Positions 6,635 through 15,482 of a stretch of 26,653 nt of DNA are shown piece after piece. Each line of letters opens with the position of its first letter. The stretch's first letter is position 1. This stretch comes from an uncultured Oscillibacter sp. Lineage in GTDB: Bacteria; Bacillota_A; Clostridia; Oscillospirales; Oscillospiraceae. The stretch lies in NCBI GenBank assembly GCA_951800675.1, contig CATOKC010000038.1, positions 1 to 26,653 on the forward strand, read 5' to 3'. The position numbers and the translations under genes were made by a program. The notes beneath the pieces were generated by a model that saw only the letters and a list, made by a program, of their open reading frames with translations, was not told the origin of the DNA and searched no databases.

Positions 6635-8545
6635 TCAGGAATCCTCGGCCTTTCCGAGCAGCTTCCGTCCGTCGTTCGTTAACCTGGCCCGCAAACGGGT
6701 CTGGCCAAAAACCTGCACCAGCCCCAACTCCGCCAGATGCTCCGAGATGGCGCTCAATTCCATCATATAGATGGAGTATTTACCAGAGATATCGCTCATA
6801 GACGCGTCGCCGTTTTCAATCCAGCGCATGAACCGCAAGGCCTGATCGTCCACCCCGTAATTGGAAATGGTTTTCAGCTCAGCGGCGTCCATGTGCGCGA
6901 CGGCTGCGGCCTCGCCCTTTTCTGTCAGGGAGAAGTACAACTGGTGAATGAGGCGCTGGCCCTTCCGCTTCACATAGCCGCTTTTCTCCAGAGAATCCAA
7001 CGCTTTATGAATACTGGCGGCCTGAAGCTGGCGCTCACCGCAATACCGCGTCATTCGTGTGATGATGGCGCCGGTGTTCCCATAGCCGCGTTTCAGCGTT
7101 TTCAGCACCTCCGTCTGGAGCGCGTCCGGGCCTTTGGCGGCGTCTACCGGAGCAACCGTATCCGTTTTCGTCAACAGGCTCACAACCACCAGCGTAATCA
7201 AAGAGGCGGGGAAAATCAGCCACAGGCTGTTCACCCGCGCGGAGTTCGTCGTGAGAATATCCCAGTACAGCACGATGCCCATGGAAACCGCCACAGAGGC
7301 AATGGCTCCCTTTTGATTGCCAACTCGAAGCAGCCAGGAATCCAGATAGTAGACAAACAGCGGCGCGCCCACGCCGGTGCCGAAGGCAAAGAGGTAGCTG
7401 AGGCCTCCCTTCCAGAAAATGGCGAACGCCACGGAAGCCAGCCCATAGATGATGGTGCCCCATTTGGCCCATTGGAGCAGTTTCTTTGTATCCCGAATCT
7501 TCAGGAAATACTGGGCGACATCCCGGACCAGCTGATTGACGCCGGAGACCAGGTAGATGTCACAGGTGGACATGGTGGCGGCCATCAGTCCGGCCATGAT
7601 GCAGGCCGCCAAGGGAATCGGCAAAATGCCCATCAAAGAGCCAAAGGCCGTGCTGGCGCTCTCAAGGTTGGGAAGCAGCTGGCGGGCATAGCAGCCTGTA
7701 AACGCGCCTACGACTCCGGTGAAATAGGCGATGATCACCGTCCACATCCAGCCCTTCTTGCAGGACTTCAGGCTGCGAGTGCCGGCGGCCCGGGCCCAAT
7801 AAGGCGACTGGTTGAGCAGGGATTGGTGCATCATCAGGAACGTAATCACCGAGGGCGCCACAAACTGGACCACCGGAATGGAGCCGAACGGAAGGCTCAG
7901 GAAGTTTTCCGGCAGAACCGAGGCGTCCGGCATCCCATATTTGACGATCAGGTAAACGGGAAGGACGAGGAACTGGACAACGAAAACCCAGGAAAATTGG
8001 ATCAAATCCGTGGCCGTAGCGGCCCAGATGCCGCCGAACACCACATAGGCGGTCACTACCACGCCAACCAACAGCATGGCCAGCTTGGGATCAATGCCAA
8101 GCGCGCCTCCAATGGTATCCCCGCAGCCCACATACTGCCAGCCCAGAATGGCCAGGGAGGCGAAGAGGATTACGATGGTAATGGCCATACGGCCGCCTTT
8201 GCCGTATCGGTACTCAAACCACTCTGTAGGCGTCAGAGCGCCGGAGGTTCGCCAGAAGCCAGCCCAGCACAGCCAAGCCACCAGCGCGCCGGTGCCCCAG
8301 CCCAGGTAGAACCACATACCGCCCATGCCGAACATATAGCCGTACATGATGATGGAGGGCAGGTAGCCGCCGGAGATCAGAATGGAGCCGTTGCCCACCG
8401 CGGTCATCAGCGGGGTGAACTCCCGGCCGCCTACCATGAACTCCGTCTCGTCTTTCGTGGTTTTCTTTCCGATATACCAGCTGAGCAGCATCATCGCCAG
8501 GACATAGATTACGGTAATCAGGAGCATCCAAACCTGTGACGTCAT
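6635..8545 (-). CDS. sodium:solute symporter (SSS family) with C-terminal double winged-helix extension
   Basis: A 636-residue protein. Residues 1 to about 465 are an SSS-type transporter with about 13 hydrophobic segments, including WYIGKKTTKDETEFMVGGRE, a typical SSS N-terminal block, and AACIMAGLMAATMSTCD. The last 163 residues (from about 474) are soluble and look like two winged-helix units. In the first, RGYGNTGAI is followed by SIHKALDSLEKSGYVKRKG and LYFSLTEKGEAA; in the second, AISEHLAELGLVQVFG is followed by RARLTNDGRKLL. This helix-turn-helix-wing pattern is usual for PadR/MarR-like regulators, not symporters. The frame is continuous across the junction. The start has AAGGAGGT 7 bases upstream. 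It is the last gene of the sigma-54 operon. The substrate is unknown; an organic acid or acyl compound is plausible from the neighbours. Confidence 0.85.
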   Translation of the reverse strand: MTSQVWMLLITVIYVLAMMLLSWYIGKKTTKDETEFMVGGREFTPLMTAVGNGSILISGGYLPSIIMYGYMFGMGGMWFYLGWGTGALVAWLCWAGFWRTSGALTPTEWFEYRYGKGGRMAITIVILFASLAILGWQYVGCGDTIGGALGIDPKLAMLLVGVVVTAYVVFGGIWAATATDLIQFSWVFVVQFLVLPVYLIVKYGMPDASVLPENFLSLPFGSIPVVQFVAPSVITFLMMHQSLLNQSPYWARAAGTRSLKSCKKGWMWTVIIAYFTGVVGAFTGCYARQLLPNLESASTAFGSLMGILPIPLAACIMAGLMAATMSTCDIYLVSGVNQLVRDVAQYFLKIRDTKKLLQWAKWGTIIYGLASVAFAIFWKGGLSYLFAFGTGVGAPLFVYYLDSWLLRVGNQKGAIASVAVSMGIVLYWDILTTNSARVNSLWLIFPASLITLVVVSLLTKTDTVAPVDAAKGPDALQTEVLKTLKRGYGNTGAIITRMTRYCGERQLQAASIHKALDSLEKSGYVKRKGQRLIHQLYFSLTEKGEAAAVAHMDAAELKTISNYGVDDQALRFMRWIENGDASMSDISGKYSIYMMELSAISEHLAELGLVQVFGQTRLRARLTNDGRKLLGKAEDS

Positions 8546-8585
8546 GTAAATACCTCCTTACACACAAATGATTTGAGCAGTCGGC

Positions 8586-9416
8586 TTACCCGAAATATTT
8601 TTTCCGCACGCACCACATATCATGCCCGGTGAGGAACCACTTGGGGTCCCGCTCCTCGGCAAGCAGCAGAATCTTGTCAAAGGAGTCGTAGCATGCGTAG
8701 TGGTCGTAAATCACGCCATTGAGTATATAGGGCCCGAAGTTGTCCGGGGCGGGAGTGATGTCCACTACGGTCCCGTCCAGCAGCTCCATCTTGTCCATTT
8801 TGGGGAACAGGCAGCAGCCAACGTGGGGCATGTCGCCCGTGAGCACATATTTGCCCTCGGCGGTCTGGACCTGGATGGCCATGCCGCCCAGGGTGTGGCC
8901 TGGCACCTTGACCAGGCGCAGGCCATTGCCCATGTCGAAGTCCCCGTCGATCATTTGGATGTGCTTGAGCCGCGCGATATCGCCGGGAGTGCGGGGATCA
9001 TAGTCGGTGCGAATCTTCTGGGAGGGCAGCGGCGCCATCATGTTGAGGTACTCGTCCCTCTGGAACAGGTGCAGAGAGTTCGGGAACAGCAGCGCTCCGC
9101 CAGCGTGGTCGTTGTGCAGATGGGTGTACATGACGACATCGATATCGTCCGGAGTCAGGCCCTCGCCCTTCAGCGCGTCCAGCACATATTGGTTGCCGCC
9201 CACAGCGGGACAGCCTGCCCAGGCTTTGCCGTCGTGGATGTTGTCCTGATGTACGCCGGTATCAACCAGGATGTTCTTTTTTCCGTTTTGAAGCAGATAT
9301 CCGCAGTACACGAAGGGCATAACCTTATCTTCATCAATGCCCGCGCAGAAGATGCCCTTAGGCGCGGTCAGAGTGCCGTAAAACAGGCACGTAATTTTCC
9401 AGTTGTTCGCTTCCAT
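8586..9416 (-). CDS. metallo-beta-lactamase-fold hydrolase, N-acyl-homoserine-lactonase type
   Basis: A 276-residue metallo-hydrolase. It has the zinc motif THLHNDHAGG (H99, H101, D103, H104), VPGHTLGG (H174), TGDMPHVG (D195) and a final TGHD (H265), so all metal ligands are present. The N-terminal layout with VDTGVHQDN resembles AttM/AiiA-type lactonases. These open lactone rings, but many relatives act on metabolic lactones or thioesters, so quorum quenching should not be assumed. There is no signal peptide, so it is cytoplasmic. AAAGGA precedes the ATG. It lies 23 bases from the dehydrogenase gene and 40 bases from the symporter gene. By context it would open or hydrolyse an imported substrate in the same pathway. 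Confidence 0.85.
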   Translation of the reverse strand: MEANNWKITCLFYGTLTAPKGIFCAGIDEDKVMPFVYCGYLLQNGKKNILVDTGVHQDNIHDGKAWAGCPAVGGNQYVLDALKGEGLTPDDIDVVMYTHLHNDHAGGALLFPNSLHLFQRDEYLNMMAPLPSQKIRTDYDPRTPGDIARLKHIQMIDGDFDMGNGLRLVKVPGHTLGGMAIQVQTAEGKYVLTGDMPHVGCCLFPKMDKMELLDGTVVDITPAPDNFGPYILNGVIYDHYACYDSFDKILLLAEERDPKWFLTGHDMWCVRKKYFG

Positions 9417-9439
9417 AATTCCAGTCCTTTCTATTCAGT

Positions 9440-10405
9440 CTATTCTGTTCCCCGCGACGAGGCGGGCGCTTCCCCCGGCATGTCCCAAAGGCGGACGCCT
9501 TCAAAGTAGGGCGACTGCTTTCTCCTTCGGAAGTCGTCTCCATCCTTTTGAGACCAGTCATACAGGCCCCTTCCGGCAGCTTGTCCTGTCTGCCCGGAGG
9601 CCAAGCCCTCCAGAACCGTTTTTTGGATATCCTTTGTGCCGCACAAATCCGGGTATACGTTTTCCGCGATGGCGCGCTCTAATTCAAACCCCACCGCGTC
9701 GAAATATTCCAGCAGGCCGATGGAGGCATAGCGCATCCCCATGGCGTACTTGACCGCCCGGTCGATATCCTCCACCCCGGCAATGTCCTGCTCCATAAGA
9801 TAGATTGCCTCCCGAAACAGGGCCTGGGCAAACCGGTTGACCAAAAATCCCGGCACGCTGCGCTTCAACACTACCACTTGGCGGTTTAGCTTCCGCAGCA
9901 ACGAGCAGACGGTCTCCAAAGTCTCCTCAGAGACCCGCTCATGGCGGACCACTTCCACCAACGGCAGCATATGAACCGGCTGAAAGGGATGGGCAATCAG
10001 GAAGCGGGCGGGATTTTCAATCCGCTTCGCCAGAATTCCCGCGTCAATCGAGGAGGTGGTAGAGGCAATGACCGCGTTGGAGCCGTTATATTTCGTAATG
10101 GTCCGATAGACCTCTCCTTTGATGTCCGGGTCCTCCGACACCGCCTCGAAGGTTACGGCGGCCCCTTTCAGAGCGGCGGCATCCTTTGTAATGGTCACCA
10201 GGTTCATGGCGGCCTCTTTGTTTGCCTGTGTGGCGAGTCCCTCCGCAATCAGATCGTCCCAGTTTTGCCGCATGGCATCCCGGCAGCGGGCCAGCCCTGC
10301 CTCCGAATGACCAACGACCACAGTGGGATACCCGTTTCCAGAAGTCAGCGTCGCCTGGCACGCTCCAATGGTTCCCGTGCCATAGACCGCGAGTGTTTCC
10401 CTCAT
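9440..10405 (-). CDS. 3-hydroxyacyl-CoA dehydrogenase-like NAD-dependent oxidoreductase
   Basis: A 321-residue single-module dehydrogenase. The Rossmann motif is GTGTIG at residues 9-14 (the family usually has GxGxMG), followed by HPFQPVHMLPLVEVV, the equivalent of the HFFNP block with the catalytic His, and PGFLVNRFAQALFREAIYL leading into the C-terminal helical domain. The family includes 3-hydroxybutyryl-CoA dehydrogenase, L-gulonate 3-dehydrogenase (lambda-crystallin) and carnitine dehydrogenase. The HPFQPV variant fits the last two better than a beta-oxidation enzyme, but this is not decisive. I prefer ATG 10405 because GAGGGGG is 8 bases upstream; ATG 10411 would be too close. It is the first gene after the sigma-54 promoter. 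Confidence 0.83.
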   Translation of the reverse strand: MRETLAVYGTGTIGACQATLTSGNGYPTVVVGHSEAGLARCRDAMRQNWDDLIAEGLATQANKEAAMNLVTITKDAAALKGAAVTFEAVSEDPDIKGEVYRTITKYNGSNAVIASTTSSIDAGILAKRIENPARFLIAHPFQPVHMLPLVEVVRHERVSEETLETVCSLLRKLNRQVVVLKRSVPGFLVNRFAQALFREAIYLMEQDIAGVEDIDRAVKYAMGMRYASIGLLEYFDAVGFELERAIAENVYPDLCGTKDIQKTVLEGLASGQTGQAAGRGLYDWSQKDGDDFRRRKQSPYFEGVRLWDMPGEAPASSRGTE

Positions 10406-10461
10406 AGGCATTTCCCCCTCATAAAATGTTCTTTGTCAAGGCCGTGACGCCAAAATAATAA

Positions 10462-10477
10462 AGCAAAAAATATGCCA
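10462..10477 (-). promoter_or_regulatory. sigma-54 (RpoN) -24/-12 promoter of the dehydrogenase-lactonase-symporter operon
   Basis: Read on minus, the sequence is TGGCAT-ATTTT-TTGCT. It matches the RpoN consensus TGGCAC-N5-TTGCW at all but one of the specified positions, with GG and GC at the correct 10-base spacing. Transcription would start near 10450, about 45 bases before the dehydrogenase start. A PAS/AAA+ sigma-54 activator is encoded directly upstream, which makes the call strong. A near-palindrome CACGATTGTG at 10522-10531 is one possible activator site. Confidence 0.88.
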
Positions 10478-10554
10478 ACTCCGGGCGCGACAGAGGAAAC
10501 GGCCGACGCTTTCCGCATGTTCACGATTGTGCGCGAGGCTTGGGATATCTTCTA

Positions 10555-11979
10555 TCAAATTAAATCGTACTTGTGGAGCTTTTGGTAGAGGATGGTGCGG
10601 GAGATGCCCAGCTCCCGGGCCACCGCGGTTTTGTTCCCGTGGAAAATCTCCAGCGCCTCCACAAGCATTTCCCGTTCAGCCGCGCCCTTGCGCTGGCGGA
10701 GGGTGGACAGCTTCTTTGGTTCCCAGGCGGCGTCAGGCTTTGCGGGAAGTGCCGTCGGATCATCCAGATGGCTGAAATAGTCGGAAAAATATTTCCACTC
10801 CAGTGGTTCAAACCAGGCCAGATTCATGGCCCGCTCCAGCACATTTTGCAGCTCCCGCACGTTGCCGGGCCAGCTATACTCCATCAGCCGCTCCACGGTT
10901 TCTTCCGTGATGCCGGGAATTTGCAGATTTAACCGCAGATTCAGCTGCTTTAGCAGATGATCAATCAGCAGAGGAATGTCGCTCCGCCGCTCCCGCAGGG
11001 GAGGAATGCGGATTTTAATGACATTCAGCCGAAAATAGAGGTCGCTGCGGAACTTCCCATCCTGCACCAATTGTCTCAGCGGAATATTTGTGGCGGAGAT
11101 GATTCGTGTGTCGATGGGAATGGTCGTAGAAGAACCGATCCGCTCGATCTCCCGCTCCTGCAAGGCTCTTAGCAGCTTGGGCTGAAGGGAAAAGGGCATC
11201 TGATTGATTTCGTCCAGAAACAGGCTGCCATTGTTGGCGACTTCGAATTTCCCGGCCTGCCCTCCGCGGCGGGCGCCGGTAAAAGAGCCCTCCTCATATC
11301 CGAAAAATTCCGCTTCCAGCAGTTCCAACGGGATCGCGGCGCAGTTGACCTTTACCAGCCGGTGGTTCTGGCGCATGCTTAGTTCATGGATGGCATGGGC
11401 GACTAATTCCTTGCCGCTCCCGGTTTCACCCTCTATCAAGACCGTTGAAGAGGACCGGGCGGCGCAGATAATTTCGTCTTTCGTTTTCAAAATTTGCGGG
11501 CTGTCTCCAATGATGTTGTCCAACGGATTGGAAATGAGTACGGAGTGAGGGCGCAGCAGGAGCAGCTGCTTGTTCAGCGCCTCCAGCAGCGTTGTCACGT
11601 TGGGCGGAATCGCCATAGAATCGTGCTCGCTTTTGGGGATCATATAGACAAAGCAGCCCTCAATTTCCCCCTCGTGAAACAAAGGCGTATACGAGCAGTA
11701 AACCGGAACTTCCGCTCCGGTGCGGATATTCAGAAGCAAAGCGTCTCCTGATATAAATTTCTGGCTTTTCAGAACCTCGTCCACCCGGGAATTCAACACG
11801 ATTTCCCGCACATAGCGCCCCTTTACCTGATCCAGGGTATAGCCGGTCAGGGAGCTCCAGCGGTGATTCACATAAATATAACGACCCACCGCGTCTGTGA
11901 TGATCAGCCCCTCTAATTCACTGATAATTCTCTGCATGAGCGCCTTTGTCGAAATTTTTTCCAATTCGCGAATTGCCAT
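10555..11979 (-). CDS. sigma-54-dependent transcriptional activator (PAS - AAA+ - Fis HTH)
   Basis: A 474-residue enhancer-binding protein. A PAS sensor lies at about 15-115 (DAVGRYIYVNHRWSSLTGYT), the AAA+ ATPase at about 155-380 with Walker A GETGSGKE (184-191), the sigma-54-contacting loop GSFTGA (231-236; canonical GAFTGA) and Walker B LFLDEI (253-258), and a Fis-type HTH at the C terminus (HGNKTAVARELGISRTILYQKL). No receiver domain is present, so the signal is probably a small molecule, or redox, sensed by PAS. The start has GGGAGG upstream. The gene lies immediately upstream of a sigma-54 promoter and, on the same strand, the three-gene catabolic operon, which it most likely controls. 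Confidence 0.93.
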   Translation of the reverse strand: MAIRELEKISTKALMQRIISELEGLIITDAVGRYIYVNHRWSSLTGYTLDQVKGRYVREIVLNSRVDEVLKSQKFISGDALLLNIRTGAEVPVYCSYTPLFHEGEIEGCFVYMIPKSEHDSMAIPPNVTTLLEALNKQLLLLRPHSVLISNPLDNIIGDSPQILKTKDEIICAARSSSTVLIEGETGSGKELVAHAIHELSMRQNHRLVKVNCAAIPLELLEAEFFGYEEGSFTGARRGGQAGKFEVANNGSLFLDEINQMPFSLQPKLLRALQEREIERIGSSTTIPIDTRIISATNIPLRQLVQDGKFRSDLYFRLNVIKIRIPPLRERRSDIPLLIDHLLKQLNLRLNLQIPGITEETVERLMEYSWPGNVRELQNVLERAMNLAWFEPLEWKYFSDYFSHLDDPTALPAKPDAAWEPKKLSTLRQRKGAAEREMLVEALEIFHGNKTAVARELGISRTILYQKLHKYDLI

Positions 11980-12060
11980 AGATTTCCTCCCTTTCCCCGT
12001 CTTAATTGAGGGCCAAGCCGAAAATATTTTTGCGTATACCGTACACCTATCTTAACATTT

Positions 12061-12100
12061 GTAAGCCGGCGTGTAAATAATAATTTACACGCCGGCTTAC
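12061..12100. repeat. perfect 18-bp inverted repeat, terminator-like
   Basis: Positions 12061-12078 and 12083-12100 form a perfect 18-bp stem with a 4-base AATA loop. It lies between the end of the ABC ATPase gene (12157) and the start of the sigma-54 activator gene (11979), both on minus. The T-rich tail (ATTTTATTTAT) is on the plus side, while minus transcripts would meet AAATGTTAAG, so it is better as a plus-strand terminator although no plus gene is present. It probably still marks the 3' end of the ABC operon. Confidence 0.65.
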
Positions 12101-12156
12101 ATTTTATTTATAAAATTCTCATTTCTCACACCAGCAAAGCCGCCAGAAGCCGCCTC

Positions 12157-12825
12157 TCAGGCTACAATCCGCCCATCCTCGATCCGCACCACTCTGTCCG
12201 CCCTCTGGGCAATCTCGGGATTATGGGTAATCATTACAATTGTCTGATGAAACTCCCGGCTGCTCATTTGCAGCAAGCCCATCACATTGTCGCTGGTTTT
12301 GGAGTCCAGGTTCCCCGTGGGCTCGTCTGCCAAGATGATGGCGGGCTTGGACGCCAGCGCCCGGGCGATGGCCGCCCGCTGCTGCTGGCCGCCGGAGAGC
12401 TGGCCGGGCAGGCTGTCCAGCTTCTCCTCCAGCCCCAGGAGCTTCACCACCTTCATGATGAACGCCCGGTCCGGCTTCTGCCTGTCCAGGGAGAGGGGAA
12501 ACACGATGTTTTCCCACACCGTCAGCACCGGAATCAGATTGTAGTTCTGAAAGACAAAGCCGATCCGCTTCCGGCGGAAGATGGCCGCCTGTTCCCGGTC
12601 CAGTCCCGCGAGCTCCGTGCCGCCAATCCGGACGCTCCCCTCCGTAGGGGTGTCCAGCCCGCCCAGCATATTCAGCAGAGTGGATTTCCCGCTGCCGGAG
12701 GTTCCGATGATGGCGGTGAATTTCCCCCGCTGGATTTCCAGGTCCACGCCGTCCAGGGCCCGAACCTGGGTGTCGCCGCCGCCGTAATACTTTTTGAGGC
12801 CGGAAGCCTTTAAAATACTCTCCAT
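12157..12825 (-). CDS. ABC transporter ATPase (MacB/LolD/BceA type)
   Basis: A 222-residue ATPase of the family that works with FtsX-type permeases. It has Walker A GTSGSGKS (41-48), Q-loop FVFQNYNL, signature LSGGQ (143-147), Walker B ILADE (164-168) and H-loop THNPE. All key residues are intact. It starts 21 bases after the permease stop with AAAGGAGA 7 bases upstream, so the two are one unit. These systems use ATP hydrolysis for mechanotransmission: export of peptides, or sensing and removal of antimicrobial peptides. The nearby kinase and regulator point to the antimicrobial-peptide role. Confidence 0.9.
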   Translation of the reverse strand: MESILKASGLKKYYGGGDTQVRALDGVDLEIQRGKFTAIIGTSGSGKSTLLNMLGGLDTPTEGSVRIGGTELAGLDREQAAIFRRKRIGFVFQNYNLIPVLTVWENIVFPLSLDRQKPDRAFIMKVVKLLGLEEKLDSLPGQLSGGQQQRAAIARALASKPAIILADEPTGNLDSKTSDNVMGLLQMSSREFHQTIVMITHNPEIAQRADRVVRIEDGRIVA

Positions 12826-12846
12826 AATGTGTCTCCTTTCAAATGG

Positions 12847-15435
12847 TCACTCCGCGGCCCGGAGCTGCTCCACAATGCTGCCCCTGTGGAACCAGCGCAG
12901 GGCCAGCGCCGGGACAACGGCGGACACCGCCATCAGCACCCCGCAGGCCGCCAGAGCGGGAACCAGAGTAAAGTGGAAGGTAAACTGCCACATGGAATCC
13001 ACCATGCGTTTCACCAGCGTCAAATCCAGCGCCGCCGCCAGAACGAACCCCAACAGGCAGGCCCCCGCCGCGTAATAGACGCCCTCCCACACCATCATGC
13101 CGGTCAGCTGCCGACGGGTCATACCCACGCTCTCCATGGCGGCGAACTCGTGGCGGCGGGTCAGAATCGAGGTGACGATGGTATTGATCAGATTTAATAC
13201 CCCGGCAAAGCCGAAGATCAGCCCCACGAAGCCGCCCACAAAGTGAATCATCCGCCGGGTCCCCTCGGAGCTCTCCCGGGCCTCCTGGGCGGAGAGATAG
13301 TTCATGTCCGGGTCTTTGTGTTCCATGTAGTCCTCCAAAAACGCCGTCATCTCCTCCTCGTATCCCTCCTCGATGTCAAAGGAGTATTTGTAGACCGTCG
13401 GAGTGTCGTACAGCTCCTCATAGACGCTGACAGGCAGGTACAGATTCAGACCGTCCCCGCCGGTCTTGATGGGACCGCTGCTGATATAGCCAATTTCCGC
13501 GTCGTCCGAAGTTTGGGCGGCTTTTGCCAGCACTGGCAGTTCCATCACCGGCGAGCCGTTTTTGTAGACCGTGACGCTCTGGCCGACGTCCGCCAAATCC
13601 AGCTCCGGTACAAGAGACATGTCCTGACGGTCTACGTGCACGCCCACCAGTACGCCCTCTCCGGCGGCCATTTTCTCATAGAGGACATGGGCGTCCGTCT
13701 CCCCCTCCCGCAGGTCCATCCGGGCCAGGGCGGTTTCCTCCATTCCGTAAACGTTGCAGAGCATGTGCCCGTCGCCGCCCAGACCGAAGCTTCTAAGCCC
13801 ATCTGAACCGAAGGTGAGGCCGGTCTCCTCCATCACATAGGTCTCCCCTGTCAGGGGATGGCCGAAGTCATAGGTGACATTGGTATCCTCCGCCGTGTTT
13901 TTATAGATTGCCGAGCCGCCGGTGACTCCGGGCCGGGCGGCAATGTCCGCGATGGTCTCCGCCCGCAGAGCGTCGGAGCGCCGGAAGAAGCCCCGGACGT
14001 TGCTGGAGCTGGCCGCGTTCACCACGGCGAAATCCGTGCGAATCATGAAGGACGTTTCCTTCTCCACGTCCACGCTGTCCGCCGCCGTGCCCGCGCAGTT
14101 CAAAAGCACCACGCACAGCGTCAGAGACAGCATGATAAACGCGGTCCGCCGCCGGTTCCGCCCCAGGTTGGACCAGGCCAGCCGGGGGATGCTGGCCCCC
14201 GGGGCGCTTCTGCGGGAGGTCCGCCGCCGGTCAAAGCGCTCCACATAGCGGAAGGCCTCGATGGGAGGCGTGTTGGCGGCAACTCGGATGGGCTTACGGG
14301 TGCTGCAAAATACCGTCAGCGCCGTCAGGGCCGTCGCCGTCAGAAAGATGGCCGGAGAGGGAGAAACCCCGGCGGCCAAGTGCTGGTATTCCGTGGACAC
14401 CATGTTCATGATCAGGGGCAGAGCGGCCCTTCCGATGAAAAAACCGGCCAGCATCCCCATGGGGATTCCAATGCCGCTGAGCCAGAGGGCCTGCCGGTTC
14501 ATCAGGGTCCGCACCTGCTTCCGGCTCATGCCGATGGTCCGGTAGAGGCCGAAGCGCCGGATGTCCTGCATGACGGCAATGTCAAACACATTGTAAATGA
14601 GCAGATAGCCGCAGAGCATGAACAGCGCGGCAAAGGCCGCCGCCGCCGCGATTTGTAGAATACTGGGCTGGACGTTGGTGGCTCGGTTTACGGCGGTCAG
14701 GATATAGTTGGGCGCTTCGCTGTCATCCGGCTCGCCGCCCAGGTCATAGACCAGCTCCCGGAGCTTCCGCTCCAATCCAAATGCGCTGTAGGCGGTGAAA
14801 TCGGAGAAATAGGTCCCGGCCATGTCGCCGTCCTCGTGGTAGGTATACCGGAAAATCTCCGGGTGGGCTTCCTGAAAGGCGGTCCCGGCCCACAGAACGC
14901 TCAGCTGACTGCCAAGAGCCTCGTACCAGCCGGAGACCACCATGGGGAGGGCATAGTCCTGTCCGTGGGCGGTAAAGGCGATGGTGATTTCCGCCCCGGC
15001 CTCCGGCTCCACCCCCAGGTCCCGCAGGGCAAGGTCGGAGGCAACCACCTCGTTGGGCGCGGCGGGCTCACGGCCATGGGTGGGGGAACAGAAGGTCAGC
15101 TCCGCCTGCACGCCGTCCTGGACGTTGAACTCAATATTGTGCCGGACGGCGTTGTCCAGGTAGGCCACTGGCATCCGCAGGCCCGCCGCCTTGATGAAGT
15201 CCACCTGGCCCAGGGCCTCGAACTGCTCTGCCGTCAAATACCGGATGTCGCCGTCGGACCGGCTCATTTTCTGCATTTGCAGGGTCAGGGTAAAGGATTC
15301 CATCGTCCCGATGACTATGGCGGCCACAGCGGTAAAGAGCGCCGCCGTGACCGCGATAGCCAGCACCGCGAATAGGTTCCGGGCCCGGCTGGCGGCAAAG
15401 CTCCGCCGGGTCAGGGTTTTCAGCATGTCGTCCAT
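12847..15435 (-). CDS. large FtsX-family ABC permease with two FtsX modules
   Basis: An 862-residue membrane protein. A first TM segment (NLFAVLAIAVTAALFTAV) is followed by an extracytoplasmic domain and an FtsX triple-TM block containing FGLYRTIGMSRKQVRTLMNR. A second half follows with its own N-terminal TM (TAFIMLSLTLCVVLLNCAG), a second external domain and a C-terminal FtsX block containing EFAAMESVGMTRRQLTGMM. This duplicated layout with about eight TMs is common in Firmicute peptide-type exporters and differs from BceB (ten TMs, one external domain). I chose ATG 15435 because AGGAGG lies 8 bases upstream; an in-frame extension to 15531 would run through the likely promoter and a palindrome. 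Confidence 0.88.
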   Translation of the reverse strand: MDDMLKTLTRRSFAASRARNLFAVLAIAVTAALFTAVAAIVIGTMESFTLTLQMQKMSRSDGDIRYLTAEQFEALGQVDFIKAAGLRMPVAYLDNAVRHNIEFNVQDGVQAELTFCSPTHGREPAAPNEVVASDLALRDLGVEPEAGAEITIAFTAHGQDYALPMVVSGWYEALGSQLSVLWAGTAFQEAHPEIFRYTYHEDGDMAGTYFSDFTAYSAFGLERKLRELVYDLGGEPDDSEAPNYILTAVNRATNVQPSILQIAAAAAFAALFMLCGYLLIYNVFDIAVMQDIRRFGLYRTIGMSRKQVRTLMNRQALWLSGIGIPMGMLAGFFIGRAALPLIMNMVSTEYQHLAAGVSPSPAIFLTATALTALTVFCSTRKPIRVAANTPPIEAFRYVERFDRRRTSRRSAPGASIPRLAWSNLGRNRRRTAFIMLSLTLCVVLLNCAGTAADSVDVEKETSFMIRTDFAVVNAASSSNVRGFFRRSDALRAETIADIAARPGVTGGSAIYKNTAEDTNVTYDFGHPLTGETYVMEETGLTFGSDGLRSFGLGGDGHMLCNVYGMEETALARMDLREGETDAHVLYEKMAAGEGVLVGVHVDRQDMSLVPELDLADVGQSVTVYKNGSPVMELPVLAKAAQTSDDAEIGYISSGPIKTGGDGLNLYLPVSVYEELYDTPTVYKYSFDIEEGYEEEMTAFLEDYMEHKDPDMNYLSAQEARESSEGTRRMIHFVGGFVGLIFGFAGVLNLINTIVTSILTRRHEFAAMESVGMTRRQLTGMMVWEGVYYAAGACLLGFVLAAALDLTLVKRMVDSMWQFTFHFTLVPALAACGVLMAVSAVVPALALRWFHRGSIVEQLRAAE

Positions 15436-15482
15436 GGGAAGTTCCTCCTGCATCTCTTGCTGACTACAGCATACCAGCCCAA

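Noticed and set aside
6737..8539. 600-codon open frame on plus opposite the symporter
   Set aside because: Its translation is His/Gly/Gln-rich without any domain, while the minus strand encodes an unmistakable SSS transporter with a ribosome site.
8622..9509. 295-codon open frame on plus opposite the lactonase gene
   Set aside because: It is the antisense shadow of a metallo-hydrolase that has every metal ligand.
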